From positions 1 through 64,000 of the forward strand of contig OMWB01000012.1 of assembly GCA_900314645.1 (NCBI GenBank): a DNA stretch of 64,000 nt, read 5' to 3'. Made by a program: the position numbers and the translations under genes. The DNA is from an uncultured Actinomycetes bacterium. GTDB lineage: Bacteria > Actinomycetota > Coriobacteriia > Coriobacteriales > Atopobiaceae. Under the pieces are notes generated by a model. That model saw nothing but the letters and a program-made list of their open reading frames with translations, did not search any database and was not told the DNA's origin. Below, in pieces: positions 31,734-41,081 of this stretch (the stretch's first letter is position 1; every line of letters begins with the position of its first letter).

Positions 31734-33088
31734 GGCTGCTCATTGACATGCTGCAACCGCTCGGCGCCGTCGTAACCATTGTCCTTGGCATCTGGGTTCT
31801 TGCGGAGCCGTCGGGTCAGCGTGAGCCGCGGCTGAGGCGCGCATGCGAGGTTGCCCTGCCCCTTGTGAGCGGCATCGTCTTCTTCAGCTGGTTTGGCACG
31901 GTTGCCCACCCTGAGCTCACCATCAATGGCACGTCCCAATTGATTGGCCAATTCCTGGTGTTCACGCTCTTGTATGTGTTTGGCGTCTGGGGAGCGCACC
32001 ACGTCTTCGAGGTGTCGTGGCGCCATGCGATGTTCTGCGGTTCTGCGGCCTACATCATGCAAAACCTGGCAAGCGGTATCGAAGGCCTGCTTCTGCTCCT
32101 TGCGATGCGCTGGACGGGGGCTCGGGAGGGAGATGTCCTGCTCCGTACGGCAATCAGCCTATTGTCGCTTGCACTGGCCTACGTGCCCTGCTACGTCTTC
32201 TTTGTCAAGTCTGTGCGACACGCGGGTCCCGTGCAGGTGGAGGACCGCGGCATCACGGGCGTGTTTGGCCTCGTGATCCTGCTGGTCATTCTCTTTGACA
32301 TCATGAACAAGGCGCTCGCCTATGGGCCCACTCCGCTCTTCATTCTGGTGACGCTGCGTGTGGTGCATGGCGCCATCTGCGTCTTCATGCTGTACGCCCA
32401 GTACGAGATACTCTTTGCGCAGCGCGCGCGGAGCGAGGCGGCCACGGCGCAACGTCTCCTGGCGGAGAGTCAGCGCCAATACGAGCTCTCACGTGAGAAC
32501 ATCGAGGCCATCAACATCAAATGCCACGATATCAGACATCAGATTCGTCACCTGGGCGAGCAGGGCATGGCAGTTGACGCGGACGTGTTGGCTGACATCG
32601 CGCGCGAGGTGAGCGTATACGACGCGGTCGTACGCACGGGCAACGACGCGCTGGACACGATCCTCACCGAGAAGAGCCTCGTGTGCGAACGTGAAGGCAT
32701 CGCGTTGACCTGCATAGCTGATGGCTCGTCGCTCGGTTTCCTCACGCCGGCAGAGCTGTACTCGCTCTTTGGCAACGCGCTCGACAACGCAATCGAGGCG
32801 ACACGACAGGTTGAGGATCCTGAAGGGCGGAGCATCTCGCTTCTGGTGCGCAGGGCTGGCGACATGGTGTCCATCCATGTGGAGAACACCTGCGCGGGTA
32901 AAGCCGAATTTGAGGATGGATTGCCACGCACGACGAAGCGCGACGCTCAAGGTATGCGCGACGAGATGAACCATGGTATCGGTACGCGCTCGATGCGTGC
33001 GCTGGCCGAGCACTATGGTGGCATTTTCTCGGCGGCGCAGGACGGCGGCATCTTCTGCCTGGATATCGTGCTCCCGCTTCCCGACTAG
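31730..33088 (+). CDS. GHKL-type membrane sensor histidine kinase
   Basis: The protein has 452 residues, starting at GTG 31730 inside the regulator's stop. Six or so membrane segments occupy the first ~220 residues. The H-box KCHDIRHQIRHL (about 263-274) and a complete GHKL ATPase with LYSLFGNALDNAIEATRQV and NHGIGTRSMRALAEHYGG follow. It is thus a normal one-chain kinase and a useful contrast with the split pair at 286-2041. Kinases of this type sense peptides or envelope stress and phosphorylate a LytTR partner. Confidence 0.9.
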   Translation: MRLLIDMLQPLGAVVTIVLGIWVLAEPSGQREPRLRRACEVALPLVSGIVFFSWFGTVAHPELTINGTSQLIGQFLVFTLLYVFGVWGAHHVFEVSWRHAMFCGSAAYIMQNLASGIEGLLLLLAMRWTGAREGDVLLRTAISLLSLALAYVPCYVFFVKSVRHAGPVQVEDRGITGVFGLVILLVILFDIMNKALAYGPTPLFILVTLRVVHGAICVFMLYAQYEILFAQRARSEAATAQRLLAESQRQYELSRENIEAINIKCHDIRHQIRHLGEQGMAVDADVLADIAREVSVYDAVVRTGNDALDTILTEKSLVCEREGIALTCIADGSSLGFLTPAELYSLFGNALDNAIEATRQVEDPEGRSISLLVRRAGDMVSIHVENTCAGKAEFEDGLPRTTKRDAQGMRDEMNHGIGTRSMRALAEHYGGIFSAAQDGGIFCLDIVLPLPD

Positions 33089-33092
33089 GTGC

Positions 33093-33147
33093 CACTTGCA
33101 AGTGTGAATGGGACGTGACACAGGGCTGCGGTACCATTAGGTACCTA
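33093..33147. promoter_or_regulatory. Two palindromes in the ABC-transporter promoter region
   Basis: CACTTGCAAGTG (33093-33104) and TAGGTACCTA (33138-33147) are perfect palindromes in the 111-base gap before the transporter gene. A T-rich stretch (TTCTTTTTTGAAGG) with the Shine-Dalgarno sequence follows. They may be operator sites; the binding protein is unknown. Confidence 0.4.
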
Positions 33148-33199
33148 CCGAATTGGGTATGCTCGGTTGTACACAATTCTTTTTTGAAGGACCAAGTTC

Positions 33200-36100
33200 A
33201 TGCTTGAGCTGAAAAACATCCGCAAGGCGTACGTCACGGCCGGCTTCACGCAGGTGGCCCTCGACGACGTCTCGGTGGCGTTTCGCGACAACGAGTTTGT
33301 GGCCGTGCTCGGTGCCTCGGGCTCCGGCAAGACCACCATGCTCAACATCCTTGGCGGCCTTGACCACGCGGACTCGGGTGACATCGTCATCAACGGCATC
33401 TCAACCAAGGACTACACCGACAAGGACTGGGATACCTACCGCAACCATCGCATCGGTTTCATCTTCCAGAGCTACAACCTCATCCCGCACCAGACGGTGC
33501 TCTCCAACGTAGAGCTGGCGCTGACGCTCGCAGGCATCTCCGCCTCGGAGCGCAAGGAGCGGGCCCGTGCCGCACTTGAGCGCGTGGGCCTCGGCGATCA
33601 CGTCAACAAACGCCCGGCACAGCTTTCCGGTGGACAGATGCAGCGCGTCGCAATCGCCCGCGCCTTGGTCAATGACCCCGACATCGTACTTGCCGACGAG
33701 CCCACCGGCGCCCTGGATACCGAGACGGGTATCCAGGTGATGGACCTTCTCAAGGAGATTGCCGACGAGCGCCTGGTCATCATGGTCACGCATAACCCCG
33801 AGCTGGCCGAGGAGTACGCCACGCGCATCGTGCGTCTGAAGGATGGCCACATCATCGATGACTCCGACCCGGTGAAGGCCGTGCCGGTGGCCATTCCCGC
33901 GGGCACGACGCGCACGGAGAAGCCCAAGCGCCACGCTTCGATGTCGTTTCTCACGGCGCTTGCGCTGTCGTTCAACAACCTCATGACCAAAAAGGGCCGC
34001 ACCTTCATGACGGCCTTCGCCGGTTCCATCGGCATCATCGGCATCGCCGCCATCCTGGCACTCTCCAACGGCGTCAACGGCTACATCGCCGATACCGAGG
34101 AGGAGGCGCTGTCCTCCTATCCGCTTACCATCACCAAGAGCAGCTTTGACTTGACGAGCATGATGATGGCAAGCGTCGAGGCTGACGAGGAGAGTGTCGA
34201 GGCCAGCGAGGAAGCGGAGCTTCAAGAGGCAGCAGACACTACCTCTGACCAGCAGGTTATTCCTGAGTACACCATCATGAGCGATATGTTTGCGCGCGTG
34301 AAAAACAACGACCTCGCGCGTTTCAAGGCGTTCCTTGAGAGCGGTGACTCGGGCATTGAGCCCTACGTCAACACCATCCAGTACACCTATGGTGTCACGC
34401 CGCTCATCTACTCGTCGGACACTTCGGGCGGTGTGACGCGCCTTAACCCCTCAAAGATGTCCCAGACCATGACCAACGGCATCATGGGCTCGTCGTTTGT
34501 GGGCGGCATGACGGCGGGTGCCTTCCAAGAGCTGCTTGCAGATCAGCATTTGCTCGACAAACAGGCCGTGGTAGAGGTGGGCCGTTGGCCCGAGGCTTAC
34601 GACGAGTGCGTGCTGGTCACCACGCGCGGTGGATGGCTGAGCGACTACACCCTCTACAGCCTTGGCGTTCACAACACCAAGGACATGGAGGACATGCTCA
34701 CCCAGGCCCTCAACGGCGAGGACGTAGAGGTGCCTGAGATTGAGAGCACGTTCACCAAAGACGACGCGCTCAACCTCACCTTCAAGGTGGTTCCGGCCGT
34801 CAATCTGTACCAGAAGAATGTTGATCAGGGTACCTGGACGGACATGACGGGCGACAAAGCCTTCATGAAGAAGGTAGTGGACAACGGCATCACACTCAAG
34901 GTGGTAGGCATCGTACATCGTGCGGATGACGCCACTTCAAGTTCGCTCTCCGAAGGCATCGCATACTCTCCGCTGTTGACCGAGCACCTGATGGAGTTGG
35001 CAGCCGCGTCTGACATCGTGGGCGAGCAGATCGCTGACCACGATGTGGACGTCTTCACGGGCAAGACCTTTGAGGAGCTGCAGAACGACGACCAAAACCA
35101 GCTGGACATGGACTCCATCTTCACGGTGGACGAGGAGAAGCTGCAGCAGGCGTTCCAGTTTGACTCGAGCGCGTTTGAAGGCGTTGGCCAGGGCATGGAC
35201 CTCTCGGGGCTGGACCTGAGTAGCGCCTTCTCGGGGATGGACCTCTCCAGCATGGACTTCTCCCAGATGGACACGAGTGCGTTGGCCTCGCTTTTTGACA
35301 GCGACAGCCTGGGCGATCTGATGGGGTCGATGCCCGCCTACACGGGGCAGGACATGGACCTTTCTGGCGAGCTGAGCAACCTGGATATTGCCTCAAAGCT
35401 CGCGCCGCGTGCCGGCGAGCTGGTGGATGGCTTCGCGAGCTTCCTGGTAGACTACCTCGCTGGCGAGGAGGGAGACGAGCCTCGAGAGCTCGACATAGAG
35501 GCGCTCATCGAGGCGTACCAGCAGACCGACGGCGCGCAGGCCATCATTCAGGGGCTTGTTGACACGGTTGCCGAGGATCTCGGCGACGGCGAGGCGGCGC
35601 GTGCCATCATCGACAGCTACTTCAGCGAACAGTTCCTGCCGTATCTGCAGCAGGCGTTCGCAGACCTAGATGTGACGCAGCTCAGCGAGGAGACCATCAG
35701 GCAGATCATCGCGCAGGTACCGCCGCTGGGTCTGGATGCCTTGGGGGAGGCCATCAGCATGGAGGCCATCACCGAGGCGACGGCTGGCGCGGCAAACAGC
35801 CTGGCAGCCGACTTTGCCGCATGGCTCCTTCAGAACCCCTCGTACCTGCTGGGCGATGACCCGGAAGACCCCAAGAGCTACGGGGACCTCGTAAACCGCT
35901 ACCTAGAGACCGACTCTGCCAAGAAGATCATCAACGAGCTGATGGGAGGCCTCGGTAGCGAGGTGAGCGACACCGTGGTTCAGGCGGTGAACGCCTCGCT
36001 TTCCAACTACATGACGACTGCGGGCTCTGCGATGTCGAGCGCCCTTGAGGAGAAGATGGGTGCCGTTACGGCAGAGCTGGGAAAGCAGCTGGGACAGACC

Positions 36101-36937
36101 TTCTTTGCCCAGCTCTCAGACCAGATGGCGCAGGCGTCGCAGAATGTGGGCGCGGCCATCGCGAGCCAGATCTCTGCCAGCATGGCCCAGATGAGCAGCT
36201 CTATGGAGAACGCATTCAGTGTGGACGGTAACGCCTTCGCCGAGGCCATCCAGTTCAACATGACGCAGGATGACCTCGCGTCAATTCTCTCCAACTACAT
36301 GAACGCAGAAGAGCTGAGCTACGACGCAAATCTCAAGAAGCTTGGTTATGCCACGCTTACAGATCCTGAGTCCATCAGCATCTATCCCATCGACTTCCCG
36401 TCCAAGGAGGCGGTGCTGCGCATCATCGATACCTACAACGATCGTGTGACGGCGGATGGTGACGAGGACGCAAGCATCGTGTACTCGGACTTCGCGGGCG
36501 TGCTTATGGGGTCGGTGACCGATATCGTGAACACCATCTCGCTGGTGCTGATCGCGTTCGTGTCTATTTCGCTGGTGGTGAGCTCCATCATGATCAGCAT
36601 CATCACCTACATCTCCGTGCTGGAGCGTAAGAAGGAGATTGGTATCCTGCGCGCGATGGGCGCAAGCAAGCTGAACGTGGCCAACATCTTCAATGCGGAG
36701 ACGGTCATCGAGGGCTTCATTGCCGGCGTGCTCGCCATTGCCGTGGTGTATGCGGCGTCAGTGCCCGTAAACGCCTTCATTCTGGAGACGCGTGATGTGC
36801 CCAACATCATGAAGCTGCCGTGGGAGAACGCGCTTGCGCTCGTGGGTGTCTCGGTGGGCTTGACGCTTATCGCGGGCTTGATTCCGTCCTCGGCTGCCGC
36901 TCGACGCGATCCAGTTGAGGCACTCCGCAGCGAGTAG
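33200..36937 (+). CDS. ABC transporter with fused ATPase and FtsX/MacB-type permease
   Basis: The protein has 1,245 residues. ATPase (1-~230): Walker A GASGSGKTT, signature [15 protein letters not shown], Walker [13 protein letters not shown]-loop VTHNPEL. The permease begins at ~250 with one membrane segment (TFMTAFAGSIGIIGIAAILA). An outside region of ~800 residues follows, rich in Met/Asp/Leu/Ser repeats (SGLDLSSAFSGMDLSSMDFS), then three membrane segments and the FtsX end (SVLERKKEIGILRAMGASKL; AARRDPVEALRSE). MacB-type systems couple ATP hydrolysis to movement of large outside domains and export or resist peptides. It follows the LytTR pair, as in bacitracin-type detoxification modules. 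Confidence 0.92.
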   Translation: MLELKNIRKAYVTAGFTQVALDDVSVAFRDNEFVAVLGASGSGKTTMLNILGGLDHADSGDIVINGISTKDYTDKDWDTYRNHRIGFIFQSYNLIPHQTVLSNVELALTLAGISASERKERARAALERVGLGDHVNKRPAQLSGGQMQRVAIARALVNDPDIVLADEPTGALDTETGIQVMDLLKEIADERLVIMVTHNPELAEEYATRIVRLKDGHIIDDSDPVKAVPVAIPAGTTRTEKPKRHASMSFLTALALSFNNLMTKKGRTFMTAFAGSIGIIGIAAILALSNGVNGYIADTEEEALSSYPLTITKSSFDLTSMMMASVEADEESVEASEEAELQEAADTTSDQQVIPEYTIMSDMFARVKNNDLARFKAFLESGDSGIEPYVNTIQYTYGVTPLIYSSDTSGGVTRLNPSKMSQTMTNGIMGSSFVGGMTAGAFQELLADQHLLDKQAVVEVGRWPEAYDECVLVTTRGGWLSDYTLYSLGVHNTKDMEDMLTQALNGEDVEVPEIESTFTKDDALNLTFKVVPAVNLYQKNVDQGTWTDMTGDKAFMKKVVDNGITLKVVGIVHRADDATSSSLSEGIAYSPLLTEHLMELAAASDIVGEQIADHDVDVFTGKTFEELQNDDQNQLDMDSIFTVDEEKLQQAFQFDSSAFEGVGQGMDLSGLDLSSAFSGMDLSSMDFSQMDTSALASLFDSDSLGDLMGSMPAYTGQDMDLSGELSNLDIASKLAPRAGELVDGFASFLVDYLAGEEGDEPRELDIEALIEAYQQTDGAQAIIQGLVDTVAEDLGDGEAARAIIDSYFSEQFLPYLQQAFADLDVTQLSEETIRQIIAQVPPLGLDALGEAISMEAITEATAGAANSLAADFAAWLLQNPSYLLGDDPEDPKSYGDLVNRYLETDSAKKIINELMGGLGSEVSDTVVQAVNASLSNYMTTAGSAMSSALEEKMGAVTAELGKQLGQTFFAQLSDQMAQASQNVGAAIASQISASMAQMSSSMENAFSVDGNAFAEAIQFNMTQDDLASILSNYMNAEELSYDANLKKLGYATLTDPESISIYPIDFPSKEAVLRIIDTYNDRVTADGDEDASIVYSDFAGVLMGSVTDIVNTISLVLIAFVSISLVVSSIMISIITYISVLERKKEIGILRAMGASKLNVANIFNAETVIEGFIAGVLAIAVVYAASVPVNAFILETRDVPNIMKLPWENALALVGVSVGLTLIAGLIPSSAAARRDPVEALRSE

Positions 36938-36974
36938 CAACAGGCGATTGTTGACCGGAAAGGGCCGTCTGATG

Positions 36975-37157
36975 TCAACATTCGCAATTCGGGCGGTCCT
37001 TCTGGGCCTCCAGCACCTTGCGTTCCTGCTCGGCGAGCGCCTCGCGGAAGCCCTTGAGCGGGTCAAACGGGATGAAGATCTTCGCACGGTCTGCAAGCGG
37101 CATCCGAGGGTGTCCGTAGTGCAGATCGGTTGCTTCAGAGCGCTCTTGCTCAGCCAC
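36975..37157 (-). CDS. YolD-like small partner of the Y-family polymerase
   Basis: The protein has 60 residues from GTG 37157 (GGGGGT 7 nt upstream; a TTG at 37172 is the alternative). The start overlaps the polymerase stop by 8 nt (GTGGCTGA). The core HPRMPLADRAKIFIPFDPLK followed by GFREAL matches the HPxM...RAxxFxPFxxLxG pattern of YolD-like proteins encoded next to UmuC/UvrX-type polymerases in Gram-positives. The family is proposed to take the place of UmuD in SOS mutagenesis. It ends in a Cys pair (PNCEC). Confidence 0.75.
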   Translation of the reverse strand: MAEQERSEATDLHYGHPRMPLADRAKIFIPFDPLKGFREALAEQERKVLEAQKDRPNCEC

Positions 37158-38505
37158 TGCGATGACCCCCAATCTGCTCGTTGCGCTCGCGTGCGGTGGC
37201 CTGCGGCAGCAGGTCCATGGCCCTCAGGAGCGAGTTCTTACCGAACTTCTCCCGAACAGCGTTGACGGCTTGCTGGCGGCGCTGCTCGCGCTCCTGCGTC
37301 GCGGGGTCAGCGAAGAGGTCTAGCTGTAGCCCGCTCGCGTCCTGCGGAACCACGTCGTTGAGCGAGACGGAGAGGCGATGCACCATGCGGTTTCTGCTCA
37401 CCACCTGGCCAAACAGGCTGACGAGCTCCCGCTGGATGGTTGCCCGTGACTGAGTGGCCGTCACAAAGCTTGCAGAGCCGTGTGCGTGCGCAAACGCATA
37501 GCACCAGTACGCGCCATGCTCATCCTGATCGGGCTGTTTGGCCTTGGCCTCGGCGCGTTCCTCGGCCGTTGCCCGATAGCCCACGCCCAGCGTGATGGAA
37601 CGTGCAACAAGCCCCTGCTCAACGAGCTGCAGCGTCAGCGCGTCGGCCATTTCCTTGGCCACCAGGAGCGCGTCGTCAAAGGGATAATCGGTGCCCAGCA
37701 CCTGGCCGTTGGAGAGCGAATGCGATTGGGAGCGATATCCCTTGATGTCAGAGATGCGCACGGGCTCGATGCCCCAGGCGTGGTCGATGAGTATCTCGGC
37801 GTCGACGCCGAAAGAGCGATAGACGGGCTCGGTGGGGGAAAGCGCAAGCTGGCCCATGGTATGGATGCCGAGCTCCTCCAGACGGCGCGCGGTGCCTGCG
37901 CCCACGCGCCAGAAATCCGTGATGGGCTGATGGTTCCAGAGCGTCTCGCGGTAGGTCTCTTCGTCCAGCTCTCCAAAGAAGTTGGGTGAGTGCTTGGCCG
38001 TGATATCGAGGGCGATTTTCGCGAGATACAGGTTGGTGCCCAACCCACACGTAGCCGGGATGCCAGTCGTCGACGTGACATCCGCGCGGATGCGCTCGCC
38101 CAACTCGCGCGGCGTGCATCCGTACAGGTCAAGATACGGCGTGACCTCCATAAAGGCCTCGTCGATGGAGTAGACATGGATGTCGTCAGGAGAAATCCAC
38201 CGCAGGTAGACGCCATAGATCTCCGCCGACTTCTGCACATAGCGAGCCATGCGCGGCGGAGCGATCACCGTCTTTGCCCTCAGCTGAGGCGGCACCTCAA
38301 AGAGCCTGCAGCGGTTACGAACGCCCTTAGCCTTGAGCGAAGGTGACACCGCCAAGCAAATGGTCTTGTCCGTGCGTGATTCATCCGCCACCACCAGATC
38401 AGTAGTCAACGGATCCAACCCCCGGTCCACGCATTCCACAGAAGCGTAAAAACTCTTGAGGTCAATGCAAAGATAACTACTCTGTTCCCGCCTGCGTGTA
38501 TTCAT
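37150..38505 (-). CDS. Y-family DNA polymerase (UmuC/UvrX/DinB type)
   Basis: The protein has 451 residues from ATG 38505 (the frame is open to 38670). It begins with the catalytic block SSYLCIDLKSFYASVECVDR, then VYSIDEAFMEVTPYL with the SIDE/D-E catalytic pair. Thumb and little-finger domains follow (FWRVGAGTARRLEELGIHTM; a helix-hairpin-helix). The C-terminal LQLDLFADP resembles a beta-clamp-binding motif. The enzyme copies damaged DNA with low fidelity. No Shine-Dalgarno sequence is seen; a -10-like TATGGT lies 13 bases before the ATG, so the mRNA may be nearly leaderless. A LexA-box-like site abuts the start. Confidence 0.92.
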   Translation of the reverse strand: MNTRRREQSSYLCIDLKSFYASVECVDRGLDPLTTDLVVADESRTDKTICLAVSPSLKAKGVRNRCRLFEVPPQLRAKTVIAPPRMARYVQKSAEIYGVYLRWISPDDIHVYSIDEAFMEVTPYLDLYGCTPRELGERIRADVTSTTGIPATCGLGTNLYLAKIALDITAKHSPNFFGELDEETYRETLWNHQPITDFWRVGAGTARRLEELGIHTMGQLALSPTEPVYRSFGVDAEILIDHAWGIEPVRISDIKGYRSQSHSLSNGQVLGTDYPFDDALLVAKEMADALTLQLVEQGLVARSITLGVGYRATAEERAEAKAKQPDQDEHGAYWCYAFAHAHGSASFVTATQSRATIQRELVSLFGQVVSRNRMVHRLSVSLNDVVPQDASGLQLDLFADPATQEREQRRQQAVNAVREKFGKNSLLRAMDLLPQATARERNEQIGGHRSG

Positions 38506-38506
38506 G

Positions 38507-38520
38507 CGAACAAGTGTACC
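38507..38520 (-). promoter_or_regulatory. Candidate LexA/SOS box at the polymerase start
   Basis: CGAACAAGTGTACC fits the Gram-positive LexA box CGAACNNNNGTTCG at the first five bases and GT-C of the second half, with two mismatches. It lies 1 base before the start codon and downstream of a -35/-10-like pair TTGTTA...TATGGT, where a bound repressor would block initiation. Confidence 0.45.
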
Positions 38521-38598
38521 ATAAAGCCACTTGTCCGTCCGGATAACAAGATTGGTTACAACAAGAATGTGATTCCCACCAGCCTGTAAGCGTCGAAA

Positions 38599-38684
38599 GC
38601 GGCCCTCGGGCCTTTGGGTGTGGCGCATTCCGCAGGCGCGCTCTTTGCGCCGAGGACGCGCCACACCCAAAGGCCCGAGGGCCG
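38599..38684 (-). terminator. 28-bp perfect inverted repeat downstream of the DJ-1 gene
   Basis: The arms at 38599-38626 and 38657-38684 (GCGGCCCTCGGGCC... and its complement) are perfect over 28 bp. The 30-base loop has its own stem (GGCGCG...TTGCGCC). There is no T-run. It lies 15 bases past the DJ-1 gene stop and upstream of the polymerase promoter on the same strand, so it may insulate the two. Confidence 0.7.
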
Positions 38685-38699
38685 CGTCCGGGGAAGACC

Positions 38700-39281
38700 C
38701 TAGCAGCTGTACACGATTCCGCGGGACAAGCGGTCAGCCTCTTCCTGGCCCTTGACCTGGGCGATGATCGAAAGCGCGAAGTCGATGGCGGTGCCCATGC
38801 CGCGGCTGGTGGTCAGGTTGCCGTCAACAACCACGCTGCCCTCGTCAACGATGGCGCCATGCTCAACGAGGGTGGGCAGTCGGTCTGGGTAGCAGGTGGC
38901 ATGGCGACCCTCAAGAAGGCCGAGCTCGGCCAAGATCGTGGGCGCGGCGCAGATGGCGGCAACTGGCTCGTCTGCGGCCATGCGGCGGCACAGTTCGTCG
39001 GTCAGCGGCTTGCAGGCAGCAAGGTTGGGCGTGCCGGGAACGCCACCAGGCAAGACTACGAGTCCGTAATCAGCAAAGCTGAAGTCCTCATCGGCGAGGG
39101 AGCGGTCGCACACGATGGTGACCTTATGGGATGAGGTTACCGTGCGCTCTGGCACGATGGAGATCGTATCACATGGAATGCCAGCACGAAACAGCAGGTC
39201 AACCACCGTGAGGCCCTCAATCTCCTCAAGACCTTCGGCCACGAGCAAGGCAACGCGATTTGGAGCAAGTTTGCAACACAT
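38700..39281 (-). CDS. DJ-1/PfpI family protein
   Basis: The protein has 193 residues. The family pattern is complete: VALLVAEGLEEIEGLTVVDL (with the acidic residue near 17), GLVVLPGGVPGTPNLAACKP, the nucleophile elbow VAAICAAPTILAELGLLEG (Cys about 111) and VVDGNLTTSRGMGTAIDFAL. DJ-1 proteins are cytosolic and are linked to repair of glycation or oxidative-stress responses; the substrate here is open. It is a single gene, divergent from the second GntR regulator across 234 AT-rich bases (39282-39515), where I could not place a firm promoter. Confidence 0.92.
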   Translation of the reverse strand: MCCKLAPNRVALLVAEGLEEIEGLTVVDLLFRAGIPCDTISIVPERTVTSSHKVTIVCDRSLADEDFSFADYGLVVLPGGVPGTPNLAACKPLTDELCRRMAADEPVAAICAAPTILAELGLLEGRHATCYPDRLPTLVEHGAIVDEGSVVVDGNLTTSRGMGTAIDFALSIIAQVKGQEEADRLSRGIVYSC

Positions 39282-39515
39282 GGTGACTCCTTAACAACGT
39301 GAAACGGTGCTTCTGCAAGTATAAAGGTATGCTAACCACCAACGGAACGAGGGTGCTTTTCGGTGCCCGTGTGCTTGTATGTTTGTTTGTATACGTTACC
39401 ATTGTGTCGATAATCAGAAATATAGCTGGTGATACTTTTTGTACAGCTGGCAGCATAGTCGCTTTGGTAGCATGATTAAATAATTGTTGTCAGGTTAGGG
39501 GGGGGATGAAAGCGA

Positions 39516-40247
39516 ATGAGGCTCGAAGGTGATTCGCTCGTACCTTTGTACCAGCAAGTCATTGACGACATTCGGCTGGGAATCGATGATGGCCGCTATC
39601 AGGTGGGCCAGAAGATTCCGTCTGAGTCTGAGCTCTCCGAGATCTACTCGGTGAGTCGCATCACCATCCGCCGCGCCATCGAGGAGCTTTCGACGTCTGG
39701 CTACCTTACCAAGAAGCAAGGCAAGGGCACCTATGTGAATCCTCCCAAGATTCGCAAGAAGGTACTGCAGACCTCTCCGGTTCAGAGCTTTACCAGCATG
39801 TGCGAAGCTGCCGGACGCGTTCCCGGTGCCCGCTTGATCGAGCGTGAGCGCGGCCTCCCCAGAAGCTGCGAGGCCAAGCTGCTGGGCATTGACGAAAGCA
39901 CCGAGGTCATGGCCATCCGCCGCGTGCGTACCGCAGATGGCATCCCCGTAAACTACGAGACCGTCATCCTGCCGCTCGCAGAGTTCTCGTACCTGTTGGA
40001 AGAGGACCTGAACGACGCATCGCTGACCGAGACCATGTCGCGTCACGGCGCGCACTTGCCGGGCAGGGTGATGGATACCAACATGGAGCTCATTCGTGCG
40101 GATAGCGAACTGGCGGAGCTTCTTGAGGTCAGCTTGGGCGAGCCGCTCTTTGACGAGAAGGGTGTCTTTGCTGACGCAGAGGGCAATCCGCTCTACCTTG
40201 GTCACGGCCGTATTGTGGCCAGCATGTTTAGCTACAGCCTGTGGTAA
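39516..40247 (+). CDS. GntR-family regulator with UTRA domain, paralogue of the one at 22771
   Basis: The protein has 243 residues. The HTH reads PLYQQVIDDIRLGIDDGRYQ, KIPSESELSEIYSVSRITIR and GKGTYV, nearly parallel to the 22771 copy. The UTRA domain has PVNYETVILPLAEFSYLLEE and PLFDEKGVFADAEGNPLYLG. GGGGGGATG-rich DNA lies just upstream, with a GGGGGG run 12 nt before the start. A terminator follows at 40293, so it is monocistronic. No sugar operon adjoins it, so its targets are probably distant; the neighbouring FtsX system is another option. Confidence 0.92.
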   Translation: MRLEGDSLVPLYQQVIDDIRLGIDDGRYQVGQKIPSESELSEIYSVSRITIRRAIEELSTSGYLTKKQGKGTYVNPPKIRKKVLQTSPVQSFTSMCEAAGRVPGARLIERERGLPRSCEAKLLGIDESTEVMAIRRVRTADGIPVNYETVILPLAEFSYLLEEDLNDASLTETMSRHGAHLPGRVMDTNMELIRADSELAELLEVSLGEPLFDEKGVFADAEGNPLYLGHGRIVASMFSYSLW

Positions 40248-40292
40248 GGGGCCAACGGCCTAAGGTGCTTCAAAACTTGTGGAAGAATCCAT

Positions 40293-40327
40293 GTGCCATT
40301 GGTGCCCTCGCCAATGGCACTTTCTTT
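40293..40327 (+). terminator. Terminator of the second GntR gene
   Basis: A perfect 10-bp stem (GTGCCATTGG with CCAATGGCAC) with an 8-base loop is followed by TTTCTTT. Confidence 0.92.
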
Positions 40328-40373
40328 GTGCAAATCGCCTTGGGTACAATTGAAGGTGAGCAAAGGAGCGGCG

Positions 40374-41075
40374 ATGGCATTTGTGGAGTTCAAGGACGTC
40401 TGCAAGACCTATCACATGGGGTCTGTGGAGGTCCGTGCCGTTGATCGCATGAACTTCACCATCGAGCGCGGTGAGCTGGTCGTTATTGTAGGGCCATCGG
40501 GTGCGGGCAAGACCACGGTACTCAACATGCTGGGCGGCATGGACAGCGCCACCTCTGGAACCATCATGCTCGATGGTCGCGAGGTCTCGGGCCTCTCCGA
40601 GCGCGAGCTCACTCTATACCGGCGTCACGACATCGGCTTTGTGTTCCAGTTCTACAACCTGGTGCAGAACTTGACCGCCCTTGAGAACGTGGAGCTGGCG
40701 AGCCAGATCTGTCTTGACCCCCTGCCGGCCGACGAGGTGTTGCGGCAAGTCGGCCTTGGCCATCGCATGGACAACTTCCCGGCCCAGCTCTCCGGTGGTG
40801 AGCAGCAGCGCGTCGCCATCGCTCGCGCTCTGGCCAAGAACCCCAAGCTCCTGCTGTGCGACGAGCCGACCGGAGCACTCGACTACAAGACCGGCAAGCA
40901 GATTCTGAAGCTCTTGCAGGACACCTGCCGTGAGACGGGCCACACGGTGGCAATCGTCACCCACAACTCTGCCTTCACGCAGATTGCCGACCGCGTCATC
41001 GAGGTGCGCGAAGGCAAGGCATCCCGCATCGTCCTGAATGAGGCGCCGCAAGACGCCATGCTTGTCGAGTGGTAG
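40374..41075 (+). CDS. ABC transporter ATP-binding protein (LolD/MacB type)
   Basis: The protein has 233 residues from ATG 40374 (AAGGAG 8 nt upstream; the frame is open to 40293 through the preceding terminator). Walker [11 protein letters not shown]-loop [11 protein letters not shown], signature [15 protein letters not shown], Walker [13 protein letters not shown] and H-loop VTHNSA are all intact, so it is catalytically competent. It is followed 6 bases later by a very large FtsX-type permease and forms a two-gene exporter or mechanotransmission system. A -10-like TACAAT lies at 40345-40350. Confidence 0.93.
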   Translation: MAFVEFKDVCKTYHMGSVEVRAVDRMNFTIERGELVVIVGPSGAGKTTVLNMLGGMDSATSGTIMLDGREVSGLSERELTLYRRHDIGFVFQFYNLVQNLTALENVELASQICLDPLPADEVLRQVGLGHRMDNFPAQLSGGEQQRVAIARALAKNPKLLLCDEPTGALDYKTGKQILKLLQDTCRETGHTVAIVTHNSAFTQIADRVIEVREGKASRIVLNEAPQDAMLVEW

Positions 41076-41081
41076 TTGGCC

